Positions 52,301-64,000 of a stretch of 64,000 nucleotides of DNA are shown here, one piece after another. A program made the translations under genes and the position numbers. The DNA comes from Clitoria ternatea (Eukaryota; Streptophyta; Magnoliopsida; Fabales; Fabaceae), in NCBI GenBank assembly GCA_037962975.1, contig CM075675.1, positions 50,700,501-50,764,500 on the forward strand. Reading direction: 5' to 3'. Under the pieces are notes generated by a model, which saw nothing but the letters and a program-made list of their open reading frames with translations, had not been told where the DNA came from and searched no databases. Numbering within the stretch: position 1 is the stretch's first letter; the number at the start of each line of letters is the position of its first letter.

Positions 52301-55300
52301 TTATTGAACGAACCTCAGGCCACATAGTTATTGATATTCAGGGAGAAAGACTAAAGTAAGTTGATTTTTTTTTGCAACTCTCTTCTGTTTCTCTCTCCAC
52401 AAATGGTACAGAGACTTCATATTGTTTACAACGAAAGTGATGAAACAATTTGTTGTCAATTGTCTAATATTAATGTTTTTTAAGCAGATAGGAAAGGGTG
52501 CCTTGAAAAAGTATTGTTAGATTTTCATGTGTATTTTATTTTTTAACCTGTAAGGTTACTAGTAACGATCATTATTCTCATCAAAGTAGACTCTTAAATA
52601 TGCTCTTCTCTGGGTCTGAGTTATGATATACTAGTACTCATAGTATGTTTACTTATTCTTGATGATTGGCTAATGGCTAATAACATGAAACCCCCTTTAA
52701 TGTGTTACAATTGTTAAGATGTCCATACCAGCTAAGAATATGGCATGTATATTCTTTATAAGGCTTGTGACAACCCTCAATTAATGAGCTAGCTTTTGAA
52801 TTGATTGAGTTAGGTTTGTTATTTTTAATATGGTATTAGAGCTTGATCAGCCTTGAATCTCCAGCCACTCATAGATGTCCAGTCCTTTAAACTTCACGCA
52901 CTTATTAATTTTCCTATAATGTGCTTTGCAGGTTCAATGTCTTGGGTTTGCATGAATTTGACAGTGACAGGAAGAGGATGTCTGTTATCTTGGGGTACCC
53001 TGACAATTCTGTGAAAGTGTTTGTCAAAGGAGCAGACACATCCATGCTCAGCGTGAAAGACAAATCATTTAGCATGGACTTAGTGAGAGCCACTGAAAAC
53101 CATCTTCACTCTTACTCTTCCATGGGATTGAGGACTCTTGTTATTGGGATGAGGGAGTTGGATGCTTCAGAATTTGAGCAATGGCATGCAGCCTTTGAGG
53201 CTGCAAGCACCGCTGTTTTTGGCCGGGCTGTGATGCTTCGCAAGGTTTCCGGCATTGTAGAGAACAATCTCAGCATTTTGGGAGCATCTGCCATAGAAGA
53301 CAAACTGCAACAAGGTGTGCCTGAGTCCATTGAGTCTCTGAGGATAGCAGGTATTAAAGTGTGGGTTCTGACTGGAGACAAACAAGAAACAGCCATATCC
53401 ATTGGCTACTCCTCAAAGCTCCTAACAAGCAACATGACTCAAATCATAATAAATAATAAAAATAGAGAGTCATGTAGAAAGAGTTTACAAGATGCCCTTG
53501 TCATGTCTCAAAAGCTCATGTCGACATCTGGGGTTGCCAACAATGCTGGAGCAAGTTCTGATGCACATCCAACAACTCCAGTAGCCTTGATCATTGATGG
53601 TACCAGCCTAGTGCATATTCTTGACAGCGAACTTGAAGAACAGGTTAGTTTAGTACCATATAAATCCTAGATGGTGTTTACATTGTATTGTATAATTTGT
53701 ATCGCTTGCTCATGTCTTTCTTTTGATTGAATTCAGCTATTTCAACTTGCAAGTAGATGTTCTGTTGTTCTATGTTGTCGAGTTGCTCCGTTGCAAAAGG
53801 CCGGTATTGTTGCCCTTGTCAAGAATAGGACATCTGACATGACACTAGCCATTGGAGATGGTATGAATTCTAAAGTTGATTTGTTACACTTTGTCACAAG
53901 AACAAATAGAATGAAAGAAAAGAAAAAGCAGCAATAGAAAATAATGAATACTTTTGGCTGAAATGATTTATGCTTGTGTGTAGTGTGATAAATTCATTAT
54001 GCATTTGTTACAGGTGCTAATGATGTCTCAATGATCCAAATGGCTGATGTTGGAGTCGGCATCAGTGGACAAGAGGGTCGCCAAGCTGTGATGGCATCAG
54101 ATTTTGCAATGGGCCAGTTTAGGTTCTTAGTTCCCCTCTTATTGATACATGGGCACTGGAATTACCAACGGCTGGGTTACATGATACTATACAACTTTTA
54201 CAGAAATGCTGTCCTTGTTCTTGTCCTATTTTGGTAAGTTATATCATAATTCAACAAATGTGTATATGTAGATTCTTAATCATACAACTTTCAAACTATG
54301 CCATATCAAAAACCTCACCTTCATTAGTATTTTTATTGGGCCTGATCTGCTTCTGATACTTCATTAACCAACCTTGTGATTTGGATAAAAGTTTATATAT
54401 AGTTTTTATGGTTCTTTTTTTGGTGGCTGTTGATACGTTCAATATTCTCCTGAAGTATGATAGTACTTGTATTTGGCTCTTATTGTCTGTATATATATAT
54501 TCCTCAAAATTTTAATATGTTTGCACTTTCTTATTTGCATGTATTTTCCAGGTATGTGCTATTCACTGCCTTCACTTTGTCAACTGCTATAAATGAATGG
54601 AGCACCACCCTATATTCAATAATATACAGTTCATTGCCGACTATAATAGTTGGTATTCTTGACAAGGATCTTGGTAAAAGGACTCTCCTAAAGTATCCTC
54701 AACTTTATGGGGCTGGGCAGAGACATGAAGCCTACAACAGAAAACTATTTCTGTTGACAATGTTGGATACTTTGTGGCAAAGCATGGTTATCTTCTGGGC
54801 TCCTTTCTTTGCATATTGGAGTAGCACTATTGATGTAGCAAGCATAGGAGACCTTTGGACTTTTGGAGTTGTTATTTTGGTCAATTTACACTTGGCCATG
54901 GATGTCATAAGGTGGTATTGGCTCACTCATGTTTCCATTTGGGGGTCTATTGTTGCAACTTTCATCAGTGTCATGATCATTGATGCCATCCCTTCACTTC
55001 CTGGCTACTGGTATGCATTTATCCTTTCTCCATTCTTTTGCTCTCTTTTTCAATTTTATCATGATTAAAAGTTTATGTAAAAGCAGTCATGTAAAGATCA
55101 TACATATTTACATTGCAAAAGGAACATACATATACTTACCACCAGCTTCTAATGTTGAAACTAATGAAACACACCTTGCAATTCTTAGTCCTTTACTTGA
55201 AACAGTAATTCTTGTTTCTGAATCATTTACAGAAAACAGATTTCTATATTTGTCTTTCTGACTTATTTTACTTATTAAGAGAAAAAACAGTGTTGTAAAA

Positions 55301-55824
55301 AACATTGATATTAGTAGTTTTACATTTATTAATAAAATCTGACATAATTGATAGATAGCTGCTATATTAATAGAAGTTTGAATGTATAGAAAAGACCTTG
55401 TCATGAGAAACAAAACTCACTTGAGTTCAAGACTTGAAAGACTTAGTCTTCAACTGTAGGTTGAAGAACATCCTTAATTTAAAAATAAATATTTAATGAT
55501 ACAATTTGATCCATGTAAAAAATTTCACCTAATGAGAGAAGACTTTATTGTTATTGTATCACTAATCAAAGACTAACCTTTGTTTCTACATAACTTCGCA
55601 GGGCCTTCTTTAATGTTGCAGGCACTAGATTGTTCTGGGTACTGTTGCTTGGAATTGTGATAGCAGCATTGCTTCCTCGTTTGGTTGTAAAATTTGTTCA
55701 GCAATATTATTTTCCTGATGATATTCAGATTTGTAGAGAAGCTGAGAAAGTTGAATATGATAGAGTTATAGAAAGGGGACAGGTAGAAATGCTTCCAATC
55801 TCGAATAATAATGAACCAAGATGA
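49320..55824 (+). CDS. ALA1: phospholipid-transporting P4-ATPase, ALA1 type
   Basis: Homologue of Arabidopsis ALA1, a membrane P4-ATPase (flippase) that moves phospholipids to the cytosolic leaflet and in plants usually needs an ALIS beta subunit. Exons: 49320-50979, 52049-52355, 52932-53643, 53737-53860, 54014-54233, 54552-55010, 55602-55824; all GT-AG with matching phases, giving 3705 bp or 1234 residues. Seen: a Ser-rich N-terminal extension of about 100 residues, then KDEDARLVYIND-like sequence, paired membrane helices near 155-205, actuator DGES (280-283), the P4 motif PISLYIS in helix M4, phosphorylation site DKTGTLT with Asp514, nucleotide-binding KGADTSM, hinge GDGANDV (split by intron 4), and six C-terminal helices. 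Longer than ALA1 (about 1158) mainly at the N-terminus. No disruption; likely functional. The exon 1 frame stays open to 51038 but that part is intron. Confidence 0.94.
51350..51765. repeat. GTG/GAT trinucleotide-rich low-complexity tract in P4-ATPase intron 1
   Basis: Degenerate (GTG)(GTGATG)(ACAATGATG)-type repeat over about 400 bp. It creates a false His/Ser/Pro-rich 140-codon frame on the minus strand. Confidence 0.85.
52767..52852 (+). repeat. possible TRIM or LTR scrap in P4-ATPase intron 2
   Basis: ATGAGCTAGCTTTTGAATTG...GAGTTAGG followed by TGGTATTAGAGC (52831 onward), one base from the primer-binding consensus. This looks like the end of a small LTR plus its primer-binding site; no partner repeat was found. 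Confidence 0.4.
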
Positions 55825-56060
55825 GAGAAGTGATGATATCTCCTTCCATTTTCCATTTTGGCCTTCTTTTCTTTTGTAAAGTTGCATATTATTTAGAGTC
55901 TTTCTGTTTGTTGCCGGATTTCATTGATGGCTATCCGAAGGATAGAGGCTTTGTTTGTCACAGCAGAGGTTTGTTGTATTTTCATTCTTTTGTATCATAA
56001 ATTTAGAAAATGTTGTAAATAACATTGAAAATTATACCAAAAAAGGAAATAGAATATTAA
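55825..56060 (+). other. P4-ATPase 3' untranslated region (approximate)
   Basis: T-rich sequence after the stop codon at 55822-55824. No canonical AATAAA was seen close by; a near-upstream element could be AATAAC/ATAAAT around 55995-56020. The end is a guess. Confidence 0.35.
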
Positions 56061-56142
56061 ATTTACATGTTACATAATACTTTTTTTACATGAAGGGTTG
56101 ACTCCCTTACTTTCTTTATATGTAGTTGAGTTTGTTTATTTA

Positions 56143-56345
56143 TGTTAAAGGTTTTATCTCAAAATCAATTGATAATGGTTCTCCAACAAGTTTACTGAAC
56201 CAGTCAAAATGGTAACTTACTATAGCTCTGATTGATACCATGTTAAATGATCCATTCCAAAACCAATTGACAATAGTTGGAGATGTGTAACAGGTATTTA
56301 AACCATGAGAAATATTTTGAGGTAGACAATGTGAGACTTTCAACA
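56143..56345 (-). mobile_element. TRIM, reverse orientation, one LTR truncated
   Basis: 56241-56345 read on the minus strand is a 105-bp LTR very like those of the TRIM at 1724 (TGTTGAAAGTCTCACATTG...CATTTAACA). It is followed by a primer-binding site that carries four extra bases (TGGTATCA-ATCA-GAGC). The second LTR (56143 to about 56190) is cut to roughly half. Flanks ATTTA and ATTCA match at 4 of 5 bases. Confidence 0.7.
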
Positions 56346-56350
56346 ATTCA

Positions 56351-58152
56351 GCTTGTTGATAAGTTCAATTATGTTTCAATTGTTTGATTCACTTCTAACA
56401 AAAGGGGTGACAATATATATTAAGTAAATTATGAATACACTTATGTATATGATCCCTAAATATAAAACCTTTATGAGAATTTTTTTGTCATTTAATATAA
56501 AAACCTTCTTTTAAATTTTAATATCATTAATTAATTTTAGACTAAAATATCCATATTAAATAAGTAACTCTTATTGGGTTTAAAAAGATAATAAATAAAT
56601 TACATAGCTTGAAACATGTATCTCTTTTGTTATAATTGACTGACACAAAGCTTAATTTCCTTATTGATTTTGCCTTTTCATATAGAATACAAGTTATTAA
56701 CTGATTACCAGAAAATGAGTGAGAAGAAAAAATGTACTTCCAATTATTTTAAGGGTAATTTTTGAGAATTATCCCTTATTTTAGATAAATTTAATGATTT
56801 GAATTAAAGTAACCAATTTTTTTAATAGTTGTGAATTAGTTAAAAGGAGTATATTTAGGAAGGGGGTAATAATGTTTTATTTTTTTCTTGAGATAGTTAA
56901 TCTTTATGTTCGTCATTATTGTATTAGTACTACCGGTCTATAATTTCTTGCAAAATTTATTTAAAACATTGGCATGGCTAAAGTTAAGCAAAAATGTTAT
57001 GATATGCAGAGAAGATTACATATAAAGTTAGAATATAAAACATTCAAATTCAAGTGTGGGCCGTGGGGTGTTCAGGGAAAAAAAGTTTAGTGTGGAGACA
57101 ATCTTATAATATGAATGCAATATGGTACGATGAAGATAAGCCGTTAATTTTGAAATATTTGTTCGTCAATCATTGAATTTAACCTTTTGTTTACATTAGC
57201 AGATTAGCCATAGAGTATTGTTAGCCGCCCAACACAATGCATCAAAGTATAAGTTGTTATTATCAATGAATGATTAGTTGAAGTATTAAAACAGGTTTGA
57301 GTCCTATAAATAAATAAATAATTACTAAAAAAGAATTAATTTCACTGTTATGTAAATATTTCTGGATTAAATGATATTCTATGGAAGATGCATGTGCTTA
57401 AATAAATGAAAGAGAGTATAGGGTGCTCTTTATTTTTTTGGCACACAGTATAGGGTGTTCTTTGTAATATGCTGGCCTAAGCTTTCTCGACTGGGTCATG
57501 GCCATGGCCCATGTCCACTTCAGACTACTCTTTTGAGGTAGAATTTAAGGCAAATTTTCCCTTAAAAAAACCAAAAAACCTAAATTTTATTCGGGACCTA
57601 GGAAGTTTCCAGGTAAGTCAAAAATATGTGAAATCATAGATACTCAGATAAAGATCAGGTATAAAAATTGATTAAGGCTATGGTATACTTTAGCTAAATA
57701 GGTTTATGGTAGACCAAACAATATCAACCGTTAGATGTTAATTAACAGTTAAAATTCATTAATGGTAACCTGTTGAACAGGTCACCATTTAAAATTTATG
57801 TTATTTTTATTTTCCCCCCTGAAATCTTATTAATTATTAATGTCTCTAGTTTTAAAATACATTATTAAAATTGTTTAACTCATGTAATTATCTAATCACA
57901 TCATTATGGAATACATTAGTTAACATTGTTTTACAAAAAAAAATGTTGGTTTTCTTAGTCCCCTGTCGTCTTCATCTTCTCCTAGGGTTTGGTATGGTTC
58001 CACCGAACCCCAAACCTAAAGCATGATCACCACCTCAGCTTATATTTCTTTGTATTGTCCTATTCGGTTTTTAGGCTTTGGAAAACTGAACCTAGAAATT
58101 GAGTGAAGTGAAGAGGCACATAGAAATTGAGTGCGGTGTTACTCGTTCCGTT
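56351..58152. other. intergenic region between TRIM and CwfJ pseudogene
   Basis: AT-rich. The last 200 bases upstream of 58153 are less AT-rich and may be the old promoter of the CwfJ gene. Nothing else recognised. Confidence 0.4.
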
Positions 58153-59040
58153 ATGGCCCCTACAATCCTACTATGCGGCAACGTTTTAGGTCGCCTCAAC
58201 CAACTCTTCAAGTGTGTCTCATCGGTAACCCTCTCTTTCTTTGTTCTTTTCTAGTTTCTAGGGTTTCTTCTTCTTTTTATTTTATCACAACTTGTTGCAT
58301 GCATGGCGCTGAATCCATTTCGCGTCGTTTCAGGTGAAGAAATCTACAGGTCCATTCGACGCGCTCTTATGCATGGGTCAGTTCTTCCCTGTCTCACCCG
58401 ATCAGGTAGACGAGTTTACGACGTTTATTGAATTTGGGTCCCATATCCCCCTCCCCACTTACTTCATCGGCGAGCCCCTAAAATTCTCTCCCAAGCTTCC
58501 AAGGACCCCACAAATCGTGGTTTTTTTATGGACGGTTTCAAGGTTTGCGATAACTTGCATTGGTTGAAAGGAAGTGGCAAATTCTACCTCTTCGGTAGTA
58601 ACATTACTCCGCTTCATGATTTTTAATTTTTTTCCTTGTTCGCTTAATTAGGTATCTTATGTGTTGCAGTTATATGTAGGGTTATTTGTGGTGTATTTAT
58701 CGGGTAGGAGTTCGTCCAGTGTTCAACAGTTTGGAACTTATTCCCAAGATGATGTTGATGCCTTGCGAGTAATTGTTGAGGAACCTGAAATTATTGATTT
58801 GTTCTTGATATATCCTTCAATTTACATGCACTGTTTATACTTTACACTTACTTTTATCAAATTTTTTGGCGATTGGCAAGTAATCTGTTTCTACTTGTTC
58901 ACTTCCTTGATTCGTTGTTACTAATGAATGGCTAACTGGGTCACCAATAGAGTTACTGCTTCGGACATTCCTGCTAGACTATCGTATTCTAAAGATAATG
59001 ATTCAATTGTGTCAGAGTTGGTACAAGAGATCAAGCCATG
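58153..59040 (+). pseudogene. CwfJ-family (CWF19-like, plant CCCH/CwfJ protein) pseudogene, 5' part
   Basis: Fragments match the N-terminal metallophosphatase-like part of plant CwfJ-family proteins such as Arabidopsis At5g56900, related to the spliceosome/debranching factor Cwf19. Exon-like blocks: 58153-58224 (ILLCGNVLGRLNQLFK), 58334-58594 (GPFDALLCMGQFFPVSPDQV; PLPTYFIGE), 58670 to about 58806 (YLSGRSSSSVQQFGTYSQDD) and about 58922-59040 (ASDIPARLS). Splice sites GT-AG are kept for the first introns. A one-base shift occurs near the T7 run at 58520-58526, and a second in the NEW-TNRV region near 58930, so the frame is broken twice. The CCCH finger and CwfJ C-terminal domains are absent before the LARD fragment at 59627. 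Confidence 0.78.
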
Positions 59041-59626
59041 GTAATTGTTAGATAGAGAATTAGATACTGTTAATCCTCTTAGAAAGTGAATCCAGTTTAT
59101 ATAGTACAATCTACAGAAGATTTACCTTAATAGTAATTTTTTAAATTGAATATTGAGTTTCTTGTCTTTATGAATCAGTGATGAAAATTTTCACCCAACT
59201 CAAGCCTTACTCAAACCAAAAGGGTTCGATATTACATATTTCCACCGTGGAATTGATATATACATTTATATTCCAAACCCACATTGTATTAACAATTTTT
59301 TTAATAGATCAAAATTGATAGTTAATTTATTAATGTTTTTTTGTTAGCAAGATGTAGTCGAACACACCGTATTCTCCCTTTTTTCTCCTGTACCTTTGTC
59401 ATTAGACCATCTTATTACTCTTAAGTTTGAATTTAGTGTGTTCAAGTGTGCATGCAATTGACTTTTTGTCTGCCTCCAGAAGATTAGTACTAGTCTTCTG
59501 AAGGAATAAGCCAAAATCAAAATTTTGACTTGTTGTCACTTTGTTTCAACATAGCAATGTCATTAAAGGGGAATGTTACTTCATAATCACATTGGAAGAT
59601 TTAAGATGATGTATGAAAATGTGTAT
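59041..59626. other. spacer after the CwfJ pseudogene
   Basis: AT-rich; the first bases look like the start of an intron (GTAATTG). No further CwfJ exon was recognised. Confidence 0.4.
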
Positions 59627-61272
59627 TGTAACACCCGATGTTACATCTTAATAAATACTAGAAAAATTTGTAATTTTTTTTAAAGATATGATCGTTAAAA
59701 GAAAATTATCGGAATAAATTACATACATCATTTCTGAAATACCTCGTAAATATTATTAAAACTTTATAAAGTAATTTTACATTCATTCGAAGAAAATAAA
59801 TATTAAACATTATAAGAAAGAGAGGAAACTCCATGGCCCAGAAGCAGTTACTTAATAACTTTATTTATTCATTGGACCACGGTATTCATACCGAGCTCCC
59901 TTACTATATTTACTGTCGAGATTCTTCCATCCTTCCCTCTGAACCATTAATTTAACACATATGAAACAAAAACACAGAGAAAGGAGTGAGAAACAGAATA
60001 TAATATTCTCGAATAAGACATAAGCAACAAAGGGTTTTCACAAACCAATACATAATAATATCAGTCACAATCACATACACAATCAATTATGAATGCATGA
60101 ATGTTATGCAATATCTTCATCATAACTTACTTATATATGTGGGCCCTTAAATTTTAATTTGCACTGGGCTAACCTGGAGTTTACACTGTTTCATAAGTCT
60201 AGATAATAATAATATGAACAGCTCAACTGGCATGGAAACACTTAGAGACTAGTCAGATTGAGAAAGTTTTTATTGTGAAAGTACCCGACACTAGGGAGCT
60301 ACCCCAGGTCCCCTGAAGCACCCTTCCACACCCTCTCATCCCAAGGCTTGCAATTAAGCCTCCTCTAATGTATCCTCGGTTTCTATAATCCGTCCCCAGA
60401 CAATATCATTTTGTTTCACTTTAATGATTTATGATGCATGAACTACTCGTGTATTTAGTTGGTTAAGGCTTTTAGAAACTCAATTATTAAATACCTTAAA
60501 GGTTTACAATATCATTTCAATAAACTGTACATTTTCTCAATTCTCTGAATTTCTCTCCCACAGAAATAAATTTGGTACAGTTTTCGAATCTCACTGAAAT
60601 TGAGTTTCTAAGCCTTAAATATCTCAAAACTTTCTCATATAACTTTACATAATCTTTCTCAAATTGAATCTTAACAAGATCGAATTGTTAATTATTTCCA
60701 AATATCTTTAGTTATTAAGTTAGAAAAATAAAATAATTTTCTTTTGAAAATTTTATTTTATTAAAAGAGAATAATCCAAAAATACTTAAAATTATAAAAT
60801 TTTTCTTTAATTCAAGATTTAATTGTCTCAATTTGTTATAAATTAATTTTCATAAAATGTCTTCTTTCTAAAATAAATACTAATTATTTTTTATTCTAAA
60901 TATTGAAAGTAAAGTTAATAAAAATAATTTCTAAGAAGAAAAGATTTAAAGTAATAAAAATTTAAAGAGTAAGGTAAGAAAATTCTTACTGAGTTTTAGC
61001 TTTCCGTCATGCTCACTATATACTTAAATTTCACATCATAAAATCATCAATCAAAATCAAGCATTATCAATCATAACTAAATATCATCAATCACATCAAA
61101 TATTATTAATCATAATTAAATATCAATCAAAATCAAATATTATCAATTATAAACAATTCAAATAAATTAAATATCACTCATAAATGTAATTCAAATCTTA
61201 ATGGTTATTTAGATTAATAAGATTGATTTTGAGTCTTTATAGTCTATTCCTCGCATGGGTCTATATAGGTCC
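59627..61272 (-). repeat. LARD LTR fragment, reverse, cut by a Sirevirus
   Basis: Starts TGTAACACCC, the inverse of an LTR end, and follows the LARD LTR (12595-16277) backwards over its last 1.9 kb. It shares blocks such as the inverse of the CTCCCTAGTGTCGGGTACTT segment at 15371 (here near 60280). It breaks off at 61272 in the segment matching about 14330, where the Sirevirus begins. The rest of the LARD copy is presumably beyond the window. Confidence 0.8.
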
Positions 61273-62992
61273 TGTTAACCAAGTGGCCTCAAGTACTCAA
61301 GAGGGGGGTGAATTGAGTATTAAAAAATTTTATTTTGAATGCTTTTGAAGTTGATTCTTTAGTTACTATGTTTGATGAAGATGATAAACTTAATGGTAAA
61401 TAGTAACAATTTATATACAAGACAAAATAATTAGCACTTAAAAAGGTCTAAGTAATATTCAAGAAATGGAATCAAATTAATCTCAACACTATTTATGAAA
61501 CTTAGAAGGATTTCAAAATAATTTAAGACTATTACTTAAGGCTAATTTCAACAATGTTAATCGAAATAATTTATAACTTAATATAACATGCACTTAGTCC
61601 AAATTAATTGGCAATAATATAATAAATCAAGCAAGCAAGTTAAGTGCACAAATTAAATGAGTTTAGGGAAGAGAGATTTGCAAACCGATATATATGAGTT
61701 CCACTACACCGGTGTACGTCTCGCCTCTAAGCAACCCACTTAGAGGATTTCCACTATTTGAGATTAGAGATACAACTTTGAGCAATCGCGACTTCCTAGT
61801 GTCCCACACTCAAGAACCCAATTCTCACAAGTACAAGGGCACCCCACCCAATCTCTCAATCTCACAATTACAAGGTTGAAACCCCAACCCAAAGATTTTA
61901 AGATGTTTGGTGTTTGAGCATACAAGGAAACTCTCCAATAGAGTGGATATATAAGTTAAAGCTTTCACCAAATGATAACTCTCAAAGAGAGGATATGCAA
62001 ATTTTAGCACTTCAAAAATTATTTTCTCTCTTTAAAAAAAATTAATTTGCAAGTTTAGAAAATAATTTTGCTCACCAAATTTACTCTCAAAGTAATAAGC
62101 CAAGAAATAGAAACAGAGAGCAATTAAGAGAGAAGAAGAAGAAGAAGAAGAGCAGCGTGAGGGAAGGAGAAAGCAAAGGAACTGCTTCAATGCTTTGGGA
62201 CGAATTGCTTCTTCAAGTTCCTCTCTATTTATAGCCTCTAGTAGCATGACATTGCAATTAAATTATTTCCTTCGATGCAATGTAAGTGGAGCAAGGGAGC
62301 GTCTGTCTTCAATTGTTTAATTCATAGTGCGATGCGTAATTTGTGTAGTGCGTTCAGTGCTGTTTCCATTTAAACTGAATGAATCGGTGCATGAATGGAT
62401 TCCCAGCGTGTATTTTGGCCTTCTGACAGTGTATGAATCGATTCCTTAAGTCTGTGAATCGATTCCTACATGAAATAAACAACAATGAATCGATTCTTTG
62501 TGCTTTGAATCGATTCCCTTTGTTTTTCTAGCAAATGAATCGATTCCTTTTACTGTTGAATCGATTCCTAAGTTTTTCTATCAGCATGAATCGATTCTTT
62601 TAATGGGTTAATCGATTCCTATGTTGATTTTGCATCATGAATCGATTCCTGACACTTATGAATCGATTCCTTACCTGTTTAAAACACATGAATCAATTCC
62701 TAGTAATGGGGAATCGATTCCCAACCTGTTCCTCTTAAAAATAATTGTGTTTTGGACCCTTTTTGATACTTAATTGCATACGTTTTGTTTCCTTTAATTC
62801 TTGGCACTTTTGTTGATCATTTTTCACTTGATTTAGTCCTTTATGAATGCCTTGACTCAAGTCTTTTTGTTGTTCATCAAAATTGATAGCTTGATCTTCA
62901 TGAATTGATTCTTAATTAATTGCTTTGCACAACATCCTTAATATCTTCATTTGTTGTATCATTATCAAAACCTACATCAACATATAAATACA
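61273..62992 (-). repeat. Sirevirus 3' LTR
   Basis: Inverse of TGTATTTATATGTTG...GAGGCCACTTGGTTAACA, the same ends as the two solo LTRs. 1720 bp. GAATCGATTC array at about 62395-62725, with one copy reading GAATCAATTC. Confidence 0.88.
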
Positions 62993-63455
62993 TTCTCCCC
63001 CTTTTTGATGATGACAACAAATGTTCATCTCACGGGGTGTTAGTTTCATAACAATTCATATACATGACATAAATGACTATCCCTTACACATATAATTTGA
63101 TACCACATGTTATACATATAATTGAATACCACTTTGTCATTTACACATGTAATTTGATATCACTTGTTGTAAAGAAATATAGTAAGGCTCCCCCTTAATC
63201 ATGCATTTTCAACAAGGATAGATAGAGATATTGATTTCTAGATTTTATCTCCCCCTTAACCATTTAATAGATACCATTATTACATCATGATATTCTCTCC
63301 CCCTTTGTAAGATATTTTATGCCACTTAGAATGTATATATTTATTTTTTCCCCCTTTGGCATCATCAAAAACATTTAAGAATATATATAACACTTTAAGA
63401 AGCATACATTTTGTAGAGATAGATACCATTTGCATATAAAACTCCCCCTAAAACA
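62993..63455 (-). other. multiple polypurine tracts of the Sirevirus
   Basis: Six AAGGGGGAG-type tracts on the minus strand (at about 62994-63006, 63188-63198, 63249-63258, 63296-63306, 63349-63358 and 63442-63451). The first abuts the 3' LTR. Repeated polypurine tracts before the 3' LTR are a described trait of Sireviruses. Confidence 0.8.
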
Positions 63456-63909
63456 TGCAACATATATCACAGAGTAATTCGAAGCATATAAGCAATCATA
63501 ATGATGTTTTCTCCTTCTTTTGGATAAAAAGTTAGAGGTTATATAGGTTTAAAATTTTGCAATTTGCCAATGATTTTATTGCATAAGATAGTCAAGAAAA
63601 TCAAAGTCATTTGCCATTTATTTTTGAGAACCATGTGGTACATAGAAGATTATCTTTGTGTAAAATATGTTTACTTAAGTGGGGACTCCGTGGGATCTCA
63701 AATAAGATAAGTGATTTATGGAGCATTAAGATGATTATGAAAACATGATTGTCATTTTAATGAAAAGATTGACTTATATATTACAAAGTAAGTTACTATT
63801 TTCAAAGAAATGAAAATTTTATGAAAAGAGTAAGTGAAATACTTTGAGTCAAAGATTTTCAAAAGATTTTGTTCAAAGTGTAAGAAAATGTGACAAAAGA
63901 TGAGTCAAT

Positions 63910-64000
63910 TTAATCAATTTCCAAAATTCCTAATTCCCTTCTAATATTTATAAATTGTTCTTTTGGAAGGGGTTTTGTAAAAATATCCGCCAATTGTTTT
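63910..64000 (-). CDS. Sirevirus Pol, C-terminal end of RNase H (partial)
   Basis: The last 30 codons before a TAA at 63910-63912 contain QLADIFTKPLPKEQF and IRRELGI, the well-conserved C-terminus of Ty1/copia Pol. The frame is open to the window edge; the rest lies outside. Confidence 0.88.
   Translation of the reverse strand, partial: KQLADIFTKPLPKEQFINIRRELGILEID

Larger units (their letters stand above)
61273..64000 (-). mobile_element. Sirevirus (Ty1/copia), 3' part, runs off right edge
   Basis: In minus orientation: the end of Pol (63910-64000), a 0.9-kb non-coding stretch with several polypurine tracts, then the 3' LTR at 61273-62992. The 5-bp flank GGTCC (61268-61272) is the expected target duplication; its partner is outside. 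In the 0.9 kb between Pol and LTR no envelope-like frame is present, unlike SIRE1 of soybean. Confidence 0.85.

Overview
The window is nuclear DNA of a flowering plant, most likely a eudicot and plausibly a legume. Evidence for a plant: intron-split homologues of plant SERRATE and of the ALA1 flippase, very AT-rich introns and spacers, and a full set of plant retroelements (Ty3/gypsy chromovirus, LARD, Sirevirus, TRIM, MITEs). The legume assignment is an inference from the look of the repeats, not a proof.

Layout. (1) 1-8.1 kb: 5' half of SERRATE on the minus strand, eight exons, first half only, running off the left edge; its long introns hold a TRIM (1724-2035), an inverted-repeat MITE-like unit (about 3150-3256) and a hAT-like element (6519-7183). 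(2) 8.8-11.3 kb: a second hAT-like element that carries a nested Sirevirus solo LTR. (3) 12.6-22.6 kb: a complete 10.0-kb LARD-type LTR element with 3.7-kb LTRs and a non-coding core. (4) 23.0-24.4 kb: decayed MuDR-like transposase. (5) 25.5-35.4 kb: a young, nearly intact Ty3/gypsy chromovirus on the minus strand, one premature stop in Pol, LTRs with a 51-bp minisatellite. (6) 36.8-46.5 kb: an old gypsy element whose protease region was split by a Sirevirus solo LTR and then by a 5.05-kb solo LTR related to the chromovirus, followed by another LTR-like remnant. (7) 49.3-55.8 kb: complete ALA1-type P4-ATPase gene, seven coding exons, 1234 residues. (8) 56.1-59.0 kb: a reverse TRIM and a frameshifted CwfJ-family pseudogene. 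(9) 59.6 kb to the right edge: a LARD LTR fragment interrupted by the 3' half of a Sirevirus that runs off the window.

Target-site duplications could be read for eight insertions (TRIM, two hAT-like elements, LARD, chromovirus, two solo LTRs clearly; a second TRIM approximately), so the order of insertion can be reconstructed from the sequence. Only SERRATE and the ALA1-like gene look like functional host genes. SERRATE acts in the nucleus in microRNA processing and splicing; the P4-ATPase acts at membranes in lipid translocation; nothing in the window links them functionally.

The most unusual signals are in LTRs: six tandem TATA-like motifs built from a 51-bp repeat in the chromovirus LTR, two opposing arrays of one short motif in the 5-kb solo LTR, and arrays of the 10-bp palindrome GAATCGATTC in all three Sirevirus LTRs.
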